64,000 bases of DNA from an uncultured Paracoccus sp. Its GTDB lineage: Bacteria > Pseudomonadota > Alphaproteobacteria > Rhodobacterales > Rhodobacteraceae. This document shows positions 9,638 to 19,242 of this stretch, piece by piece. Position numbers and translations under genes: made by a program. Position 1 is the stretch's first letter. Each line of letters starts with the position of its first letter. The DNA is taken from positions 124,001 through 188,000 of the forward strand of contig NZ_CALMYP010000067.1 in assembly GCF_937873615.1 (NCBI RefSeq). Direction: 5' to 3'. Below the pieces are notes generated by a model. The model ran no database searches, was not told the origin of the DNA, and saw nothing but the letters and a program-made list of their open reading frames with translations.

Positions 9638-11158
9638 TCACCCCTCGGCGGCCAGCAGTTCCAGCGGCGTCGCCGGCACCTCCAGATCCTCCACGCTGAG
9701 CGGCCCCGAAGGCCGCGCCAGCCGCGCCCGCACCACCCAGTGCAGCCGCTCCTGGGCACGGGTGATCGCCACATAGGTCAGGCGCTTCCACAGGGGAATC
9801 CCCGCCTCGGAGCGGCCGGACCAGGCGGCAGCCGAGATATCGGGGCCGAAGACCTGCACATCGGGCCATTGAGAGCCCTGCGCCTTGTGGATGGTCACCG
9901 CCGCGCCATGCAGGAAACTCGCGCCCATGCGGGCGGCAAAGGGGATGAAGGGCTCTTCCTCGTCCGGGGTCTCGATCTTCACGATACTGGCCGCCGAAAG
10001 GCGCGGATCCTCGGCCCCGATCACATGCAGGCGCGAAAATCCGGGCTTCTTGCCGGGGCCGAGATAGACCACCTGCGCCCCTTTGATCAGCCCCCGCGCC
10101 TCAAGGTCGATGCGCTTGTTGCGGTGCTTCAAGGGCAGTTCCAGCCCGTCGCAGATCAGCGGCTCGCCCGGCAGAAGCTGATCGCCCGGCGCGCCATGGG
10201 CGGCGCGGAAGGCGGTGATCAGCCGGATCCGCGTCGCATTGCGCCAGACCAGCACCGGGCTGCGCGCCATCAGGTCGCTTTCCACGCGCTCGGCCCAGAT
10301 CACCCGGGGATCGCTGGCGGCGGCCTCGCGGACCATGCGTTCGAAGCCCTGAAAATCGAGGTTATCATCGGCCAACGCATGGGCCAGATCGAGGATCGGG
10401 CTGTCCCCGGCCTGACGGTGGATGCGGTTCAGGACCAGTTTCTGCGGCGCGGCCAGCTTGTCGAAGACCATTTCGCCCGATTGCCCCACCGGCGCCAGCT
10501 GCGCCGGGTCGCCGAACAGGATCAGCACGGGAAATATCTCGCGCAGGTCGTCGAACTGGCGTTCGTCCAGCATCGAGCTTTCATCGACCAGCCCGATATC
10601 GAGCCCGTCCTCGCGCCGCTTCCAGCCCTGAATGAAGTCCGAACCGCGCAGCCCCGCCGCCGCCAGAGCGCCGGGGATCGAGGCATGAAGGTCATAAAAC
10701 GCCCTGGCCCGGTCGAGCGCGGTTTCGCTCAGCCCCTCGATCACGGGCCTGTCGCCGGTGCCGGTCAGCCAGTCGGCGATCCTTTCGTATTCCGGGTCAT
10801 AGACCGGGGTATAAAGGATGCGGTGAATGGTCGTCGCCGGCACGCCCCGCATCCGCAGCACGAAGGCCGCCTTGTTCGTGGGCGCCAGCACCGCGACGGT
10901 GCGGCGATCCTTGCGCCGCTTGCCCTCGTAATCGCCGCTGATTATCTCGACCCCTGCCTCGCGCAGGGCCTTGGTCAGCGCGGCGAGGATCATGGTCTTG
11001 CCCGACCCCGCCTTGCCGATCACCGCCATCACCCGCGCCTTGCCGGGCTGGGGCGGCAGGATTTCCTCGGCGGTCAGGTCGATGCCGGCGCCCTCCAGCA
11101 CCTCGGACAGGCTATCCCAGGCTTCGGCCTGATCGGGGGAAAGGGCGGGCAGGGTCAT
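9638..11158 (-). CDS. RecD-like ATP-dependent DNA helicase (AAA_30 / UvrD_C_2)
   Basis: 506-residue superfamily 1 helicase. Walker A is GKAGSGKT near residue 50; then APTNKAAFVLRMRG (motif Ia), TTIHRILYTP, a Walker B-like LVDESSMLD, and at the C-terminus KAQGSQWPDV and VAITRAQERLHWV, the UvrD_C_2 signature (motifs V-VI). This pattern marks the free-standing RecD-like helicases common in Rhodobacterales, which are shorter than RecD2 and lack its long N-terminal domain. A role in DNA repair or recombination is inferred from the family only. The start at 11158 (MTLPALSPDQ) fits the homologues better than 11188. Confidence 0.87.
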   Translation of the reverse strand: MTLPALSPDQAEAWDSLSEVLEGAGIDLTAEEILPPQPGKARVMAVIGKAGSGKTMILAALTKALREAGVEIISGDYEGKRRKDRRTVAVLAPTNKAAFVLRMRGVPATTIHRILYTPVYDPEYERIADWLTGTGDRPVIEGLSETALDRARAFYDLHASIPGALAAAGLRGSDFIQGWKRREDGLDIGLVDESSMLDERQFDDLREIFPVLILFGDPAQLAPVGQSGEMVFDKLAAPQKLVLNRIHRQAGDSPILDLAHALADDNLDFQGFERMVREAAASDPRVIWAERVESDLMARSPVLVWRNATRIRLITAFRAAHGAPGDQLLPGEPLICDGLELPLKHRNKRIDLEARGLIKGAQVVYLGPGKKPGFSRLHVIGAEDPRLSAASIVKIETPDEEEPFIPFAARMGASFLHGAAVTIHKAQGSQWPDVQVFGPDISAAAWSGRSEAGIPLWKRLTYVAITRAQERLHWVVRARLARPSGPLSVEDLEVPATPLELLAAEG

Positions 11159-11201
11159 GGGCGACTGCCTAGCGCGCCAAGGCAGCAAAGGAAAGCGGCC
11201 C

Positions 11202-12797
11202 TCAGCCGGGCGGCGCCTCGGGCGCCCAATCGGGCGGCACCTCGGGCATGGCGGCCATCAGGCGCTGCGTGGTCGGGTGCTGCGGCGCGTCCATGACCTG
11301 CAGGGTCGGGCCTTCCTCGACGATGCGGCCCTTGTCCATGACCAGCACCCGGTCGGTCACGCCGCGCACGACACCGAGATCGTGGCTGATGAACAGATAG
11401 GCCATGCCGTGGCTTCGACGCAATTCGGCCAGCAGGTCCAGCACCTGCGCGCGCACGCGGACATCGAGCGCGCTCACCGCCTCGTCCAGAACGATCAGCT
11501 TCGGGCGGATGATCAGTGCGCGGGCGATGGCGAGGCGCTGGCGCTGACCGCCGGAAAATTCGTGGATATAGCGCCGCGCGGCGGAAGGCTCGATCCCGAC
11601 CTCGGTCAGAGCCTGTGCCACGCGGTCGCGCCAGTCGGGCGGGCGGCCGGTCAGGAAGAAGGGCTCGGCCACCAGCCTTTCGACGCGCCAGCGCGGGTTG
11701 AAGCTGCCGAACGGGTCCTGAAAGACCACCTGCAGCTTGGCGCGCAGCGCGGCGGGCATCGCCGCCCCCGCCGTCACCCCCTGCCCGTCCAGCCGGATCT
11801 CGCCGCCCTGCAACGCGTCGAGGCCAAGGATGGCGCGGGTCAGCGTCGACTTGCCGCAACCGGATTCGCCGACCAGCCCGACCGATTCGCCGTCCTGAAT
11901 ATCCAGGCTGACCCCGTCCACGGCCCGCAGCACCGGATGCGGCGCGAAGGTCGAGGGGCGCGGCAGCACATATTCGCGCAGCGCATCCCGGACCGAGAGG
12001 ATCGGCGTGTCATCCACCCGTGCCGGCACCCGTTCCGGCGCATGGCGCGAGGCGGCGAAGAGCGCGCGGGTATAGGGGTGGGACTGGGTGCGAAACAGCG
12101 CCTCGGTCCCGCCCTCCTCGACCACTTTGCCATCCTTCATCACCGCGACATGATCGGCGATCCCGGCCACCACGGCGAGGTCATGGGTGATGAGAAGAAG
12201 CGACATCCCCTCGGTCCGCACGAGGTCGCGCAGCAGGTCGAGGATCTGCGCCTGCGTGGTTACATCCAGCGCCGTGGTCGGCTCATCCGCGATCAGCAGA
12301 TCCGGGGCCTCGGCAATCGCCAGTGCAATGGCGACGCGCTGGCGCTGCCCGCCCGAGAGTTCATGCGGATAGAGGCCGAGCGGAAAGCGCGGCTCGGTCA
12401 GGCCGACGCGGTTCAGCCGGTCGCGGGCGCGGGCAAGCGCCTGATCCTTCGGCAGGTTGTGATGGATGCGCAGCACCTCGGCCACCTGATCGCCGATATT
12501 CATCAACGGGTTCAGCGCCGTCATCGGCTCCTGAAAGATCATGCCGATGCGGTTGCCGCGAATCCGGCACAGTTGGTCCTCGGGCAGGTCCAGCAGGTTT
12601 TGTTCGTCCAGCAGCACCTCTCCCCCCGCCGTCGCGCCATGCGGCAGCAAGCCCATGATCGCCAGCGCCGTCATCGACTTGCCCGAACCGCTTTCGCCGA
12701 CCAGCCCGGCGATCCGCCCCGGTTCCAGCTTCAGGTCCACGTCGCGCAACACGGCGCGGCCATGGATGGCGACGGACAGGTCCCGCGTCTCGATCAT
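11202..12797 (-). CDS. dipeptide/oligopeptide ABC transporter, fused double ATPase
   Basis: 531-residue protein with two ABC ATPase domains in tandem, equal to DppD plus DppF fused. Domain 1 (about 1-250) has Walker A GESGSGKS and signature LSGGQRQR; domain 2 (about 270-525) has GESGCGKS and FSGGQRQR, each followed by a D-loop ([18 protein letters not shown]). Both nucleotide sites look complete. It energises uptake through the two permeases encoded just upstream, and its ATG overlaps the stop of the second permease as ATGA. No solute-binding protein lies beside it, so the ligand is open: peptides, nickel or opines are all served by this family. Confidence 0.92.
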   Translation of the reverse strand: MIETRDLSVAIHGRAVLRDVDLKLEPGRIAGLVGESGSGKSMTALAIMGLLPHGATAGGEVLLDEQNLLDLPEDQLCRIRGNRIGMIFQEPMTALNPLMNIGDQVAEVLRIHHNLPKDQALARARDRLNRVGLTEPRFPLGLYPHELSGGQRQRVAIALAIAEAPDLLIADEPTTALDVTTQAQILDLLRDLVRTEGMSLLLITHDLAVVAGIADHVAVMKDGKVVEEGGTEALFRTQSHPYTRALFAASRHAPERVPARVDDTPILSVRDALREYVLPRPSTFAPHPVLRAVDGVSLDIQDGESVGLVGESGCGKSTLTRAILGLDALQGGEIRLDGQGVTAGAAMPAALRAKLQVVFQDPFGSFNPRWRVERLVAEPFFLTGRPPDWRDRVAQALTEVGIEPSAARRYIHEFSGGQRQRLAIARALIIRPKLIVLDEAVSALDVRVRAQVLDLLAELRRSHGMAYLFISHDLGVVRGVTDRVLVMDKGRIVEEGPTLQVMDAPQHPTTQRLMAAMPEVPPDWAPEAPPG

Positions 12798-13609
12798 GCC
12801 TGCATCACCTTCAGCCGCGGGTCGAGCGCGTCGCGCAGCCCGTCGCCCAAGAGGTTCAGCCCCAGCACGGTCAGGAAGATGCAGAGGCCCGGAATGACGG
12901 CGACATGGGGGGCGAGGGTGACGAAGGTCTGCGCCTCGGCCAGCATCCGGCCCCAGCTTGGCGTCGGCGGCTGCGCGCCAAGGCCGACATAGGACAGCCC
13001 CGCCTCGGCCAGGATGCCAAGGCTGAACTGGATGGTGCCCTGCACGATCAGCAGATTGGCGATATTGGGCAGGACATGTTCGACGCTGATCCGGGCGCGG
13101 TTCTTGCCGGCGACGCGGGCGGCGCGGATGTAATCCAGCGTCCAGATCGGCATCGCCCCCCCGCGCGTCACCCGGGCGAAGACGGGAATGTTGAAGATGC
13201 CGATGGCGATGATGGCGTTGACCGCGCTCGGCCCGAAGGCGGCGGTGATCAGGATGGCGATGACCAGCGAGGGGAAGGCGAAGATCAGGTCGTTGCCGCG
13301 CATGATGACCTCGTCGATCAGGCCGCCCCGATTGGCCGCCGCGACCAGCCCCAGGGGCACGCCGAAGCCCATGCCGATGCCGACCGCGACAAGCGCCACC
13401 GCGATCGAGGTGCGCGCGCCGACCATGACCATCGACAGGATGTCGCGCCCGAACTGATCGGTGCCGAACCAATGCGCGGCAGAGGGCGGCTGCAGCTTGT
13501 TCGGCACATCCATCTGCAGGATGTCGTAGGGGGTCCACAGGAAAGACATCCCCGCCGCCAGCACGGCGATGCCCGCAAGGATCGCGCCGATGATCAGGGT
13601 CCACCTCAT
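12794..13609 (-). CDS. peptide-type ABC transporter permease, DppC-like
   Basis: 271-residue inner-membrane permease with an N-terminal helix (TLIIGAILAGIAVLAAGMSF), the family segment HWFGTDQFGRDILSMVMVGAR at about 45-65, and a BPD_transp_1 domain carrying the EAA loop (EAGLSYVGLGAQPPTPSWG). It pairs with the DppB-like protein encoded before it, overlapping by 4 bases, and hands over to the fused ATPase. The length and helix number are normal for the second permease of Dpp/Opp systems. Confidence 0.92.
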   Translation of the reverse strand: MRWTLIIGAILAGIAVLAAGMSFLWTPYDILQMDVPNKLQPPSAAHWFGTDQFGRDILSMVMVGARTSIAVALVAVGIGMGFGVPLGLVAAANRGGLIDEVIMRGNDLIFAFPSLVIAILITAAFGPSAVNAIIAIGIFNIPVFARVTRGGAMPIWTLDYIRAARVAGKNRARISVEHVLPNIANLLIVQGTIQFSLGILAEAGLSYVGLGAQPPTPSWGRMLAEAQTFVTLAPHVAVIPGLCIFLTVLGLNLLGDGLRDALDPRLKVMQA

Positions 13610-14547
13610 CTTGCGCGCAGCCTCGGGTCGACGGCGGCATAGGCCATGTCGACCAGAAAGGTGACCAGAATCACCGCCGCGACCAGCACCAGCACCGCCG
13701 ATTGCACCACGATCAGGTCGCGCTGCGTGATCGCCTGAAAGATCAGCCGGCCGAGGCCAGGCAGGTAGAAGACATTCTCGATGATGATCGCCCCCGCCAG
13801 CAGGAAGGAAAACTGCATCCCCATGATGGTCAGCACCGGGATCAGCGCGTTGCGCAGCGCATGGCGGCGCAGCGACTGGCCCCGCGTCAGCCCCTTGGCG
13901 CGGGCGGTGCGGATATAATCCTGATCCAGCGTCTCGATCAGGGCCGAGCGCAGCACGCGCGCGAGGATTGCCGCCTGCGGCAGCGCCAGGGCCACGGCCG
14001 GTAGAAGCAGCGAACGCAGCGCCGCGACGGGGTGATCCCAGCCGGCAAAGCCGCCCGCCGGCAGCAGGCGCAGCCTGACCGCGAACAGCAGCACCAGCAG
14101 CATGGCGAACCAGAAATTCGGCAGCGCGATGCCGATCTGGGTCAGGCCCATTACCGTAGTATCGCCCACCCGCCCCCGGCGCGAGGCGGCGAAGATGCCG
14201 ACCGGAAAGGCAATCGCCACCGCCAGCGCCAGCGCCATGACCGCCAGCGGCAAGGAGACCTGCATCCGATCCGCGATCATCCCGGCGACCGGGGTCTTGT
14301 AGGTGAAGCTCACCCCCAGATCGCCGCTCAGCACCGCGCCCAGCCAATCGGCATAGCGGATCGGCAAGGGCTGGTTCAGGCCCAGCTGGTCACGCAGGGC
14401 GGCCAGCGTGTCGGGCTGCGCGCCGGTCCCCAGCATGAAGGTCGCCGGATCGCCCGGCACCATCTCGACCAGCAGGAAGATCGCCATCGAGGCGACCAGC
14501 AGACTGAGCGCAAGCGAGACGATACGGCGGGCGAGGTAACGCAGCAT
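13606..14547 (-). CDS. peptide-type ABC transporter permease, DppB-like
   Basis: 313-residue inner-membrane permease. The N-terminus MLRYLARRIVSLALSLLVAS and the segment MVPGDPATFMLG (about 32-43) are typical of DppB/OppB, as is the RTARAKGLTRGQSLRRHALRN EAA region near residue 215. The ATG at 14547 is preferred over a TTG at 14583, which adds 12 unrelated residues. First gene of the three-gene transporter unit; the binding protein must be encoded elsewhere. Confidence 0.92.
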   Translation of the reverse strand: MLRYLARRIVSLALSLLVASMAIFLLVEMVPGDPATFMLGTGAQPDTLAALRDQLGLNQPLPIRYADWLGAVLSGDLGVSFTYKTPVAGMIADRMQVSLPLAVMALALAVAIAFPVGIFAASRRGRVGDTTVMGLTQIGIALPNFWFAMLLVLLFAVRLRLLPAGGFAGWDHPVAALRSLLLPAVALALPQAAILARVLRSALIETLDQDYIRTARAKGLTRGQSLRRHALRNALIPVLTIMGMQFSFLLAGAIIIENVFYLPGLGRLIFQAITQRDLIVVQSAVLVLVAAVILVTFLVDMAYAAVDPRLRAR

Positions 14548-14589
14548 GGGCGGAAGGCTAGGGCCGGCCTGCCGGTCGGGCAAGTCCCC

Positions 14590-16002
14590 TCACGCCAGCA
14601 CCGCGCCGGGATTCATGATGCCAAGCGGATCAAGCGCCGCCTTGATCGCCCGCATCGCCGCCAGCCGCGCCGGATCGCCCCAGCGTTCCAGATCGGCGAC
14701 CTTCAACCGCCCGACCCCGTGTTCCGCCGAAAAAGAGCCGCCGCGCGCCACGACCATCTCGTGCACGGCCTCCTGCACGCGCTTGCGGATATGGTCGTAT
14801 TCGGCGCGGTTGCGGCCCCGCGCGGGGAAGACGTTGTAATGCAGGTTGCCGTCGCCCAGATGGCCGAAGCAGTTGATGCGCATGTCGCCCATCGCCGCCA
14901 GCATCGCGCCTGCATCGGTGATAAAACGCGGCACTTCCGACAAGGGCAGCGAAATATCGTGGCTGGAGATGGAGCCGATCAGCCGGTTCGCCTCGGGGAT
15001 TTCCTCGCGCAGGCGCCAGAATTCGGTGGCCTGCTGGCCGGATTGGGCGATCAGACCGTCCTCGACCAGGCCCGCCTCGGCAGCGGCTTCGAACAGGGTT
15101 TCCAGCGCCGTGTCGGGGGCAAGGCCGGAGGGCAGGCCGATCTCGATCAGCACCATCCAGTCGGGGGGCGTGTCGAAGGGCTGGCGCAGGCCGGGCATGT
15201 TTTCGATCTGGAAGCGCGGCCCCTGCGCCGAGATCAGCTCGAACGCAGTCACGCAATCGCCAAGCTGCCGGCCTGCCAGCGCCAGCAGTTCCAGCGCCGC
15301 CGCCGGGTCCGGCACCACCATCAGCGCCACGCCATTGGCGGCAGGCGGCGGCACCAGCTTCAGGCTGGCGGCGGTGATGATGCCAAGACTGCCCTCGGCC
15401 CCGATCAGCAGGTCGCGGATATCATAGCCGGTATTGTCCTTCCGAAGCCGCTTGAGGTCGCGCAGAATGCTGCCGTCGGGCATCACCGCCTCGACCCCCA
15501 GACAAAGCGCGCGGGCGGTGCCGTAACGCAACGCGTTCACCCCGCCGGCATTGGTCGCCATGACCCCACCGATCTGCGCCGTCCCCTGCGAGGCGAGCGA
15601 CAAGGGGAACAGCCGCCCCGCCGCCTCGGCCGCATCGCGGGCGGCCTGCAGGGTCACGCCGGCCTCGGCCAGCATGACGTTTTCCTCAGCGCGGACCTCG
15701 CGGACCGACTGCATCCGTTCCAGCGACAGGATCAGCGGCGCCGGACCGCCCTGCATGACCTGCCCGCCGACCAGCCCGGTGCCGCCGCCAAGGGGGACGA
15801 TCCCCACCCGCCGCGCGGCACAGGCGCGGACCACGGCGGCGGTTTCCTCGACATTGCGCGGCGCGGCCAGCAGGCCGGCATGGCCGTGATAGCGGCCACG
15901 GGGTTCTTCCAGATGGCGCGGCTCGATTTCGCGCAGCACGCCTGCCGGCAGCGCGTCTGCCAATGCCGCATCTGCCGGGTTCAGTTCCGCACCATTCGCC
16001 AT
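14590..16002 (-). CDS. FAD-binding oxidoreductase, D-2-hydroxyacid dehydrogenase (GlcD / D-2-hydroxyglutarate type)
   Basis: 470-residue flavoprotein with an N-terminal PCMH FAD domain (PLGGGTGLVGGQVMQ near 73; GVMATNAGGVNALRYGTARA near 146, the pyrophosphate-binding loop) and a C-terminal FAD-linked oxidase domain ending with HLGDGNLHYNVFP (His metal/substrate residues) and EHGVGRLKV. These features place it with D-lactate, glycolate and D-2-hydroxyglutarate dehydrogenases. No GlcE or GlcF partner is adjacent, so a single-chain D-2-hydroxyglutarate or D-lactate dehydrogenase is more likely than glycolate oxidase. It ends 42 bp before the ABC permease start. Confidence 0.9.
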   Translation of the reverse strand: MANGAELNPADAALADALPAGVLREIEPRHLEEPRGRYHGHAGLLAAPRNVEETAAVVRACAARRVGIVPLGGGTGLVGGQVMQGGPAPLILSLERMQSVREVRAEENVMLAEAGVTLQAARDAAEAAGRLFPLSLASQGTAQIGGVMATNAGGVNALRYGTARALCLGVEAVMPDGSILRDLKRLRKDNTGYDIRDLLIGAEGSLGIITAASLKLVPPPAANGVALMVVPDPAAALELLALAGRQLGDCVTAFELISAQGPRFQIENMPGLRQPFDTPPDWMVLIEIGLPSGLAPDTALETLFEAAAEAGLVEDGLIAQSGQQATEFWRLREEIPEANRLIGSISSHDISLPLSEVPRFITDAGAMLAAMGDMRINCFGHLGDGNLHYNVFPARGRNRAEYDHIRKRVQEAVHEMVVARGGSFSAEHGVGRLKVADLERWGDPARLAAMRAIKAALDPLGIMNPGAVLA

Positions 16003-16007
16003 TTCAG

Positions 16008-16592
16008 CTATCCCGCATCCGTCCTGCCGCGCCTGTCATTGCGCAGGTTGGCATAAAGCACATGGGTGCGCCACCGGCCATTGATCTGCAGATAGCTTTG
16101 CGCCACGCCCTCATATTTGAAGCCGGCCCGTTCCAGCGCCGCGCGCGAGGCGGCGTTGTCGGGCAGGCAGGCGGCCTCGATCCGCGACAGTTCCAGCACC
16201 GTGAAGGCATGGCGCACCACCGCGCCGATGGCCTCGGCCATATAGCCCTGACGGGCATGGCGCGCGCCGATCCAATAGCCGATGGTGGCCATCTGCGCCG
16301 GGCCGCGCCGGATATTGTCCAGCGTGATCGCGCCGAGAAGCGCACCATCGACCAGCCGTTCCATGAAGAAGGGAATGGCGCTGCTGTTGCGGCTGGCGCG
16401 CTGCGCCCAGTAGACCCGATTGGTGAAGGCCTTGCGCGACAGGTGATCGGCGGACCAGGACGGCTCCCACGGGGTCAGGAAGTCGCGGCTTTCCTCTCGC
16501 AGGGCAGTCCAGGCATTGAAATCGGAATGCTGCGGCAGGCGCAGCGCCATCCGTTCGGTCTCCAGCCGGATCGGACGACGCCGCCCGAACAT
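16008..16592 (-). CDS. GNAT family acetyltransferase, RimJ/RimL type
   Basis: 194 residues. It starts at the ATG at 16592, sharing one base with the stop of the M16 protease gene (TGATG). Typical RimJ features are IRLETERMALRLPQHSDF at the N-terminus, SWSADHLSRKAF, the acetyl-CoA loop ARHARQGYMAEAIGAVV (about 117-133) and CLPDNAASRAALERAGFKYEG near the C-terminus. The family acetylates N-termini of ribosomal or other proteins; its target here cannot be read. It is the last gene of the surf1-thrC-M16 unit and ends 5 bases before the FAD dehydrogenase start. Confidence 0.88.
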   Translation of the reverse strand: MFGRRRPIRLETERMALRLPQHSDFNAWTALREESRDFLTPWEPSWSADHLSRKAFTNRVYWAQRASRNSSAIPFFMERLVDGALLGAITLDNIRRGPAQMATIGYWIGARHARQGYMAEAIGAVVRHAFTVLELSRIEAACLPDNAASRAALERAGFKYEGVAQSYLQINGRWRTHVLYANLRNDRRGRTDAG

Positions 16593-17854
16593 CAGGCAGC
16601 GAGCCTTTCGATCAGCGCATCCAGCGTCGGCGCGCGGTCGACGGGGCCGTAAAGCGCCATGGCCGGCTGCCGGGCGATCAGCGCCTCGGTATAGCGGGCG
16701 ATATCGGCGCGGGTCACCGCGTCCAGCCGTGCCGCGGTCTCGGCGGGTTCGGGCACCCGGCCCCAGATCGCCAGCGAGCGCGCGATGCGTTCGGCCTGGC
16801 CAGAGCTGCTTTCCAGCCCCATCAGCGTTCCAGCCTTCAGCTGCGCCTTGGCCCGCGCGATTTCGGCATCCGACAGATCCTCGGCCGAGCGCTTCAACTC
16901 GTCCACGGTCAGGGTGGCAAGCTCGGCGATATCCTCGGCGGCGGTGCCGGCATAGACGGTCATCATGCCGGTATCGTCGTGGAACCCCGATTGCGCGAAG
17001 ATGGTATAGCACAGCCCGCGTTCCTCGCGGATCTTCTGGAACAGGCGCGAGGACATGCCGCCGCCCATCGCCACGGTCCAGATCTGGGCGGCGTGGTAAT
17101 CGGGCGAGAGATAGCCCGGCCCTTCGAAGGCCAGCGTGAAATGCGCCTGTTCGAGATCCTTGATCCGCCGCGTCTCGGCCCCCCGCCAGCGGGCACCGTC
17201 GCGCGCGGGCGCGGTACGGCCGGTCAGGTGACCGAAAATCCCCTCGGCCTGACGAACAATGGCATCGTGATCGACCGCGCCTGCGGCCGCGAGGATCATC
17301 TGGCCCGGCCCGTAATGCTCGGTCACGAAGCCCGACAGATCGCTGCGCCCGAAGCTCGACACCCGCTCGGCCGGGCCGAGGATGGTGCGGCCGATGGCCT
17401 GATCGGGATAGGCGGCCTCCTGCAGCCAGTCGAAGATGATGTCGTCGGGCGTATCCAGTGCCTGCCCGATCTCCTGCAGGATCACGCCGCGCTCGACCTC
17501 GATCTCGCGCGCATCGAAGGACGGGTTCAGCACGATATCGGAAATCACATCCAGCGCCAGCGCCGTATCGGCCTCCAGCACGCGGGCATAGTAAGCGGTC
17601 GTGTCGCGCGAGGTATAGGCGTTGATATAGCCGCCGACATCCTCGATTTCCTCGGCGATCTGCAGGGCCGTGCGGCGCGCCGTGCCCTTGAAGGCCATGT
17701 GTTCAAGGAAATGGGCAATGCCGTTCTGCTCGGCCCGCTCGTCCCGGCCCCCGGCCGTGACCCAAAGGCCGAGCGTCGCCGAATGCAGCCCGGGCATGTT
17801 CCGGGTCACGATGCGCAACCCGTTCGGCAAGGTGGTGATATTGGTATCGCTCAC
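16592..17854 (-). CDS. M16 family zinc metallopeptidase (processing-peptidase-like)
   Basis: 420-residue M16B protease related to mitochondrial processing peptidase beta and Rickettsia RPP. The inverted zinc motif HFLEHMAFKGT (HxxEH, about 46-56) and the downstream Glu in ERGVILQEI (near 125) supply the catalytic set, so it should be active. The middle has a Gly-rich flap (AMGGGMSSRLFQKIREERGL) that binds substrate. No signal peptide is seen, so the location is cytosolic. In Rhodobacteraceae this gene usually follows thrC, as here, with ATGA overlap. The peptide substrate is unknown. Confidence 0.92.
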   Translation of the reverse strand: MSDTNITTLPNGLRIVTRNMPGLHSATLGLWVTAGGRDERAEQNGIAHFLEHMAFKGTARRTALQIAEEIEDVGGYINAYTSRDTTAYYARVLEADTALALDVISDIVLNPSFDAREIEVERGVILQEIGQALDTPDDIIFDWLQEAAYPDQAIGRTILGPAERVSSFGRSDLSGFVTEHYGPGQMILAAAGAVDHDAIVRQAEGIFGHLTGRTAPARDGARWRGAETRRIKDLEQAHFTLAFEGPGYLSPDYHAAQIWTVAMGGGMSSRLFQKIREERGLCYTIFAQSGFHDDTGMMTVYAGTAAEDIAELATLTVDELKRSAEDLSDAEIARAKAQLKAGTLMGLESSSGQAERIARSLAIWGRVPEPAETAARLDAVTRADIARYTEALIARQPAMALYGPVDRAPTLDALIERLAA

Positions 17855-19233
17855 GCAGTCCTCCGTTCAAGGATCAGCGATTTAAGCGCATCGACATCAT
17901 TTTCAATACGGGTCTGGCGTTCGGGCCTGTCGAACAACCCCGCCATATGCGGCGGCAGCGCCGGACGGAGGCCCACGGCCTGTTCGACCGCATCGGGGAA
18001 TTTCGCCGGATGGGCGGTGGCCAGCGTGATCATGGGCGTGCCCGCGCGCAGATGTTCGCGCGCCACCTTCACGCCGACGGCGGAATGCGGGCAGAGGATT
18101 TCGCCGGTCTCGTCGCGGATCAGGCGGATCATGTCGAGGGTTTCGGCCTCGGAGGCCCGGCCCGAGGTGAAATCCTCGTGCAGCGCCTGCAGCGCGCCCT
18201 GGCTGATGGTGAAGCCGCCGGCTTTCAACTCGTCCATGATCTGACGGATGGCCCCGGCATCGCTGCCATGGGCCCAGAACAGTGCCCGTTCGAAGTTGCT
18301 GCTGACCTGAATATCCATCGAGGGCGAGATCGAGGGCGCCACCTGCCCGACCCGGTATTCGCCGGTCGTGAGCGCGCGGTGCAGGATATCGTTCTGGTTG
18401 GTGGCGATGACCAGCTGGCCGATGGGCAGGCCCATGCGCTTGGCCACCAGACCCGCCAGAATATCGCCGAAATTCCCGGTCGGGACGGTGAAATCGACCT
18501 CGCGCCCCGGCGCGCCCAACGACACGGCAGAGGTGAAATAATAGACCACCTGCGCCAGCACCCGCGCCCAGTTGATGCTGTTGACGCCGGCCAGCCCAAC
18601 CTCGTCGCGGAAGGCGTGGTCGTTGAACAAATCCTTCAGCCGGGCCTGACAATCGTCGAAATTCCCTTCCAGCGCGAGGGCGTGGACATTGGCGTCCCCG
18701 GGCGTAGTCATCTGGCGGCGTTGCACTTCGCTGACCCGGCCATGCGGGAACAGGATGAAGACATCGACATTGTCGAGCCCCCGGAACGCCTCGATCGCGG
18801 CCGAGCCGGTATCGCCCGAAGTCGCGCCGACGATGGTGATCCGCTGGCCAGAGCGCTTGAGCGCGATCTGGAACAGCTGACCGATCAGCTGCATGGCGAA
18901 GTCCTTGAAGGCCAGGGTCGGGCCGTGGAACAGTTCCAGCAGGTGATGACCCGGCGCGAGCTGGCGCAGCGGCGCGCGGGCGACATGGCCGAAATGCGCA
19001 TAAGCCGCATCCAGCGCCTGCCGCAGTTCCGCGTCTGAGAAGCTTTCGCCAAGGAAGGGCTTGATCACGCGCAAGGCGGCCTCGGCGTAAGGAAGGCTTT
19101 CAAGCGCCGCGATATCCGGCAGTTGCGGAATGGTCTCGGGCAGGTACAGCCCGCCGTCGCGGGCCAGCCCGGTCAGCATTGCCTGTTCGAAGTTCAGCAC
19201 CGGGGCCTCGCCCCGCGTCGAGATGTAACGCAT
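17851..19233 (-). CDS. thrC: threonine synthase
   Basis: 460-residue PLP enzyme converting O-phosphohomoserine to threonine. The N-terminal MRYISTRGEAP is characteristic of the long bacterial class. The PLP lysine lies in HGPTLAFKDFAMQL (about 108-121) and the phosphate-binding loop is GATSGDTGSAAIEAF. Length matches the longer E. coli/alphaproteobacterial type, not the short archaeal type. It starts just after surf1 and overlaps the M16 protease by 4 bases. No riboswitch-like leader is seen before it, because it is internal to the unit. Confidence 0.96.
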   Translation of the reverse strand: MRYISTRGEAPVLNFEQAMLTGLARDGGLYLPETIPQLPDIAALESLPYAEAALRVIKPFLGESFSDAELRQALDAAYAHFGHVARAPLRQLAPGHHLLELFHGPTLAFKDFAMQLIGQLFQIALKRSGQRITIVGATSGDTGSAAIEAFRGLDNVDVFILFPHGRVSEVQRRQMTTPGDANVHALALEGNFDDCQARLKDLFNDHAFRDEVGLAGVNSINWARVLAQVVYYFTSAVSLGAPGREVDFTVPTGNFGDILAGLVAKRMGLPIGQLVIATNQNDILHRALTTGEYRVGQVAPSISPSMDIQVSSNFERALFWAHGSDAGAIRQIMDELKAGGFTISQGALQALHEDFTSGRASEAETLDMIRLIRDETGEILCPHSAVGVKVAREHLRAGTPMITLATAHPAKFPDAVEQAVGLRPALPPHMAGLFDRPERQTRIENDVDALKSLILERRTA

Positions 19234-19242
19234 GCCCTATCC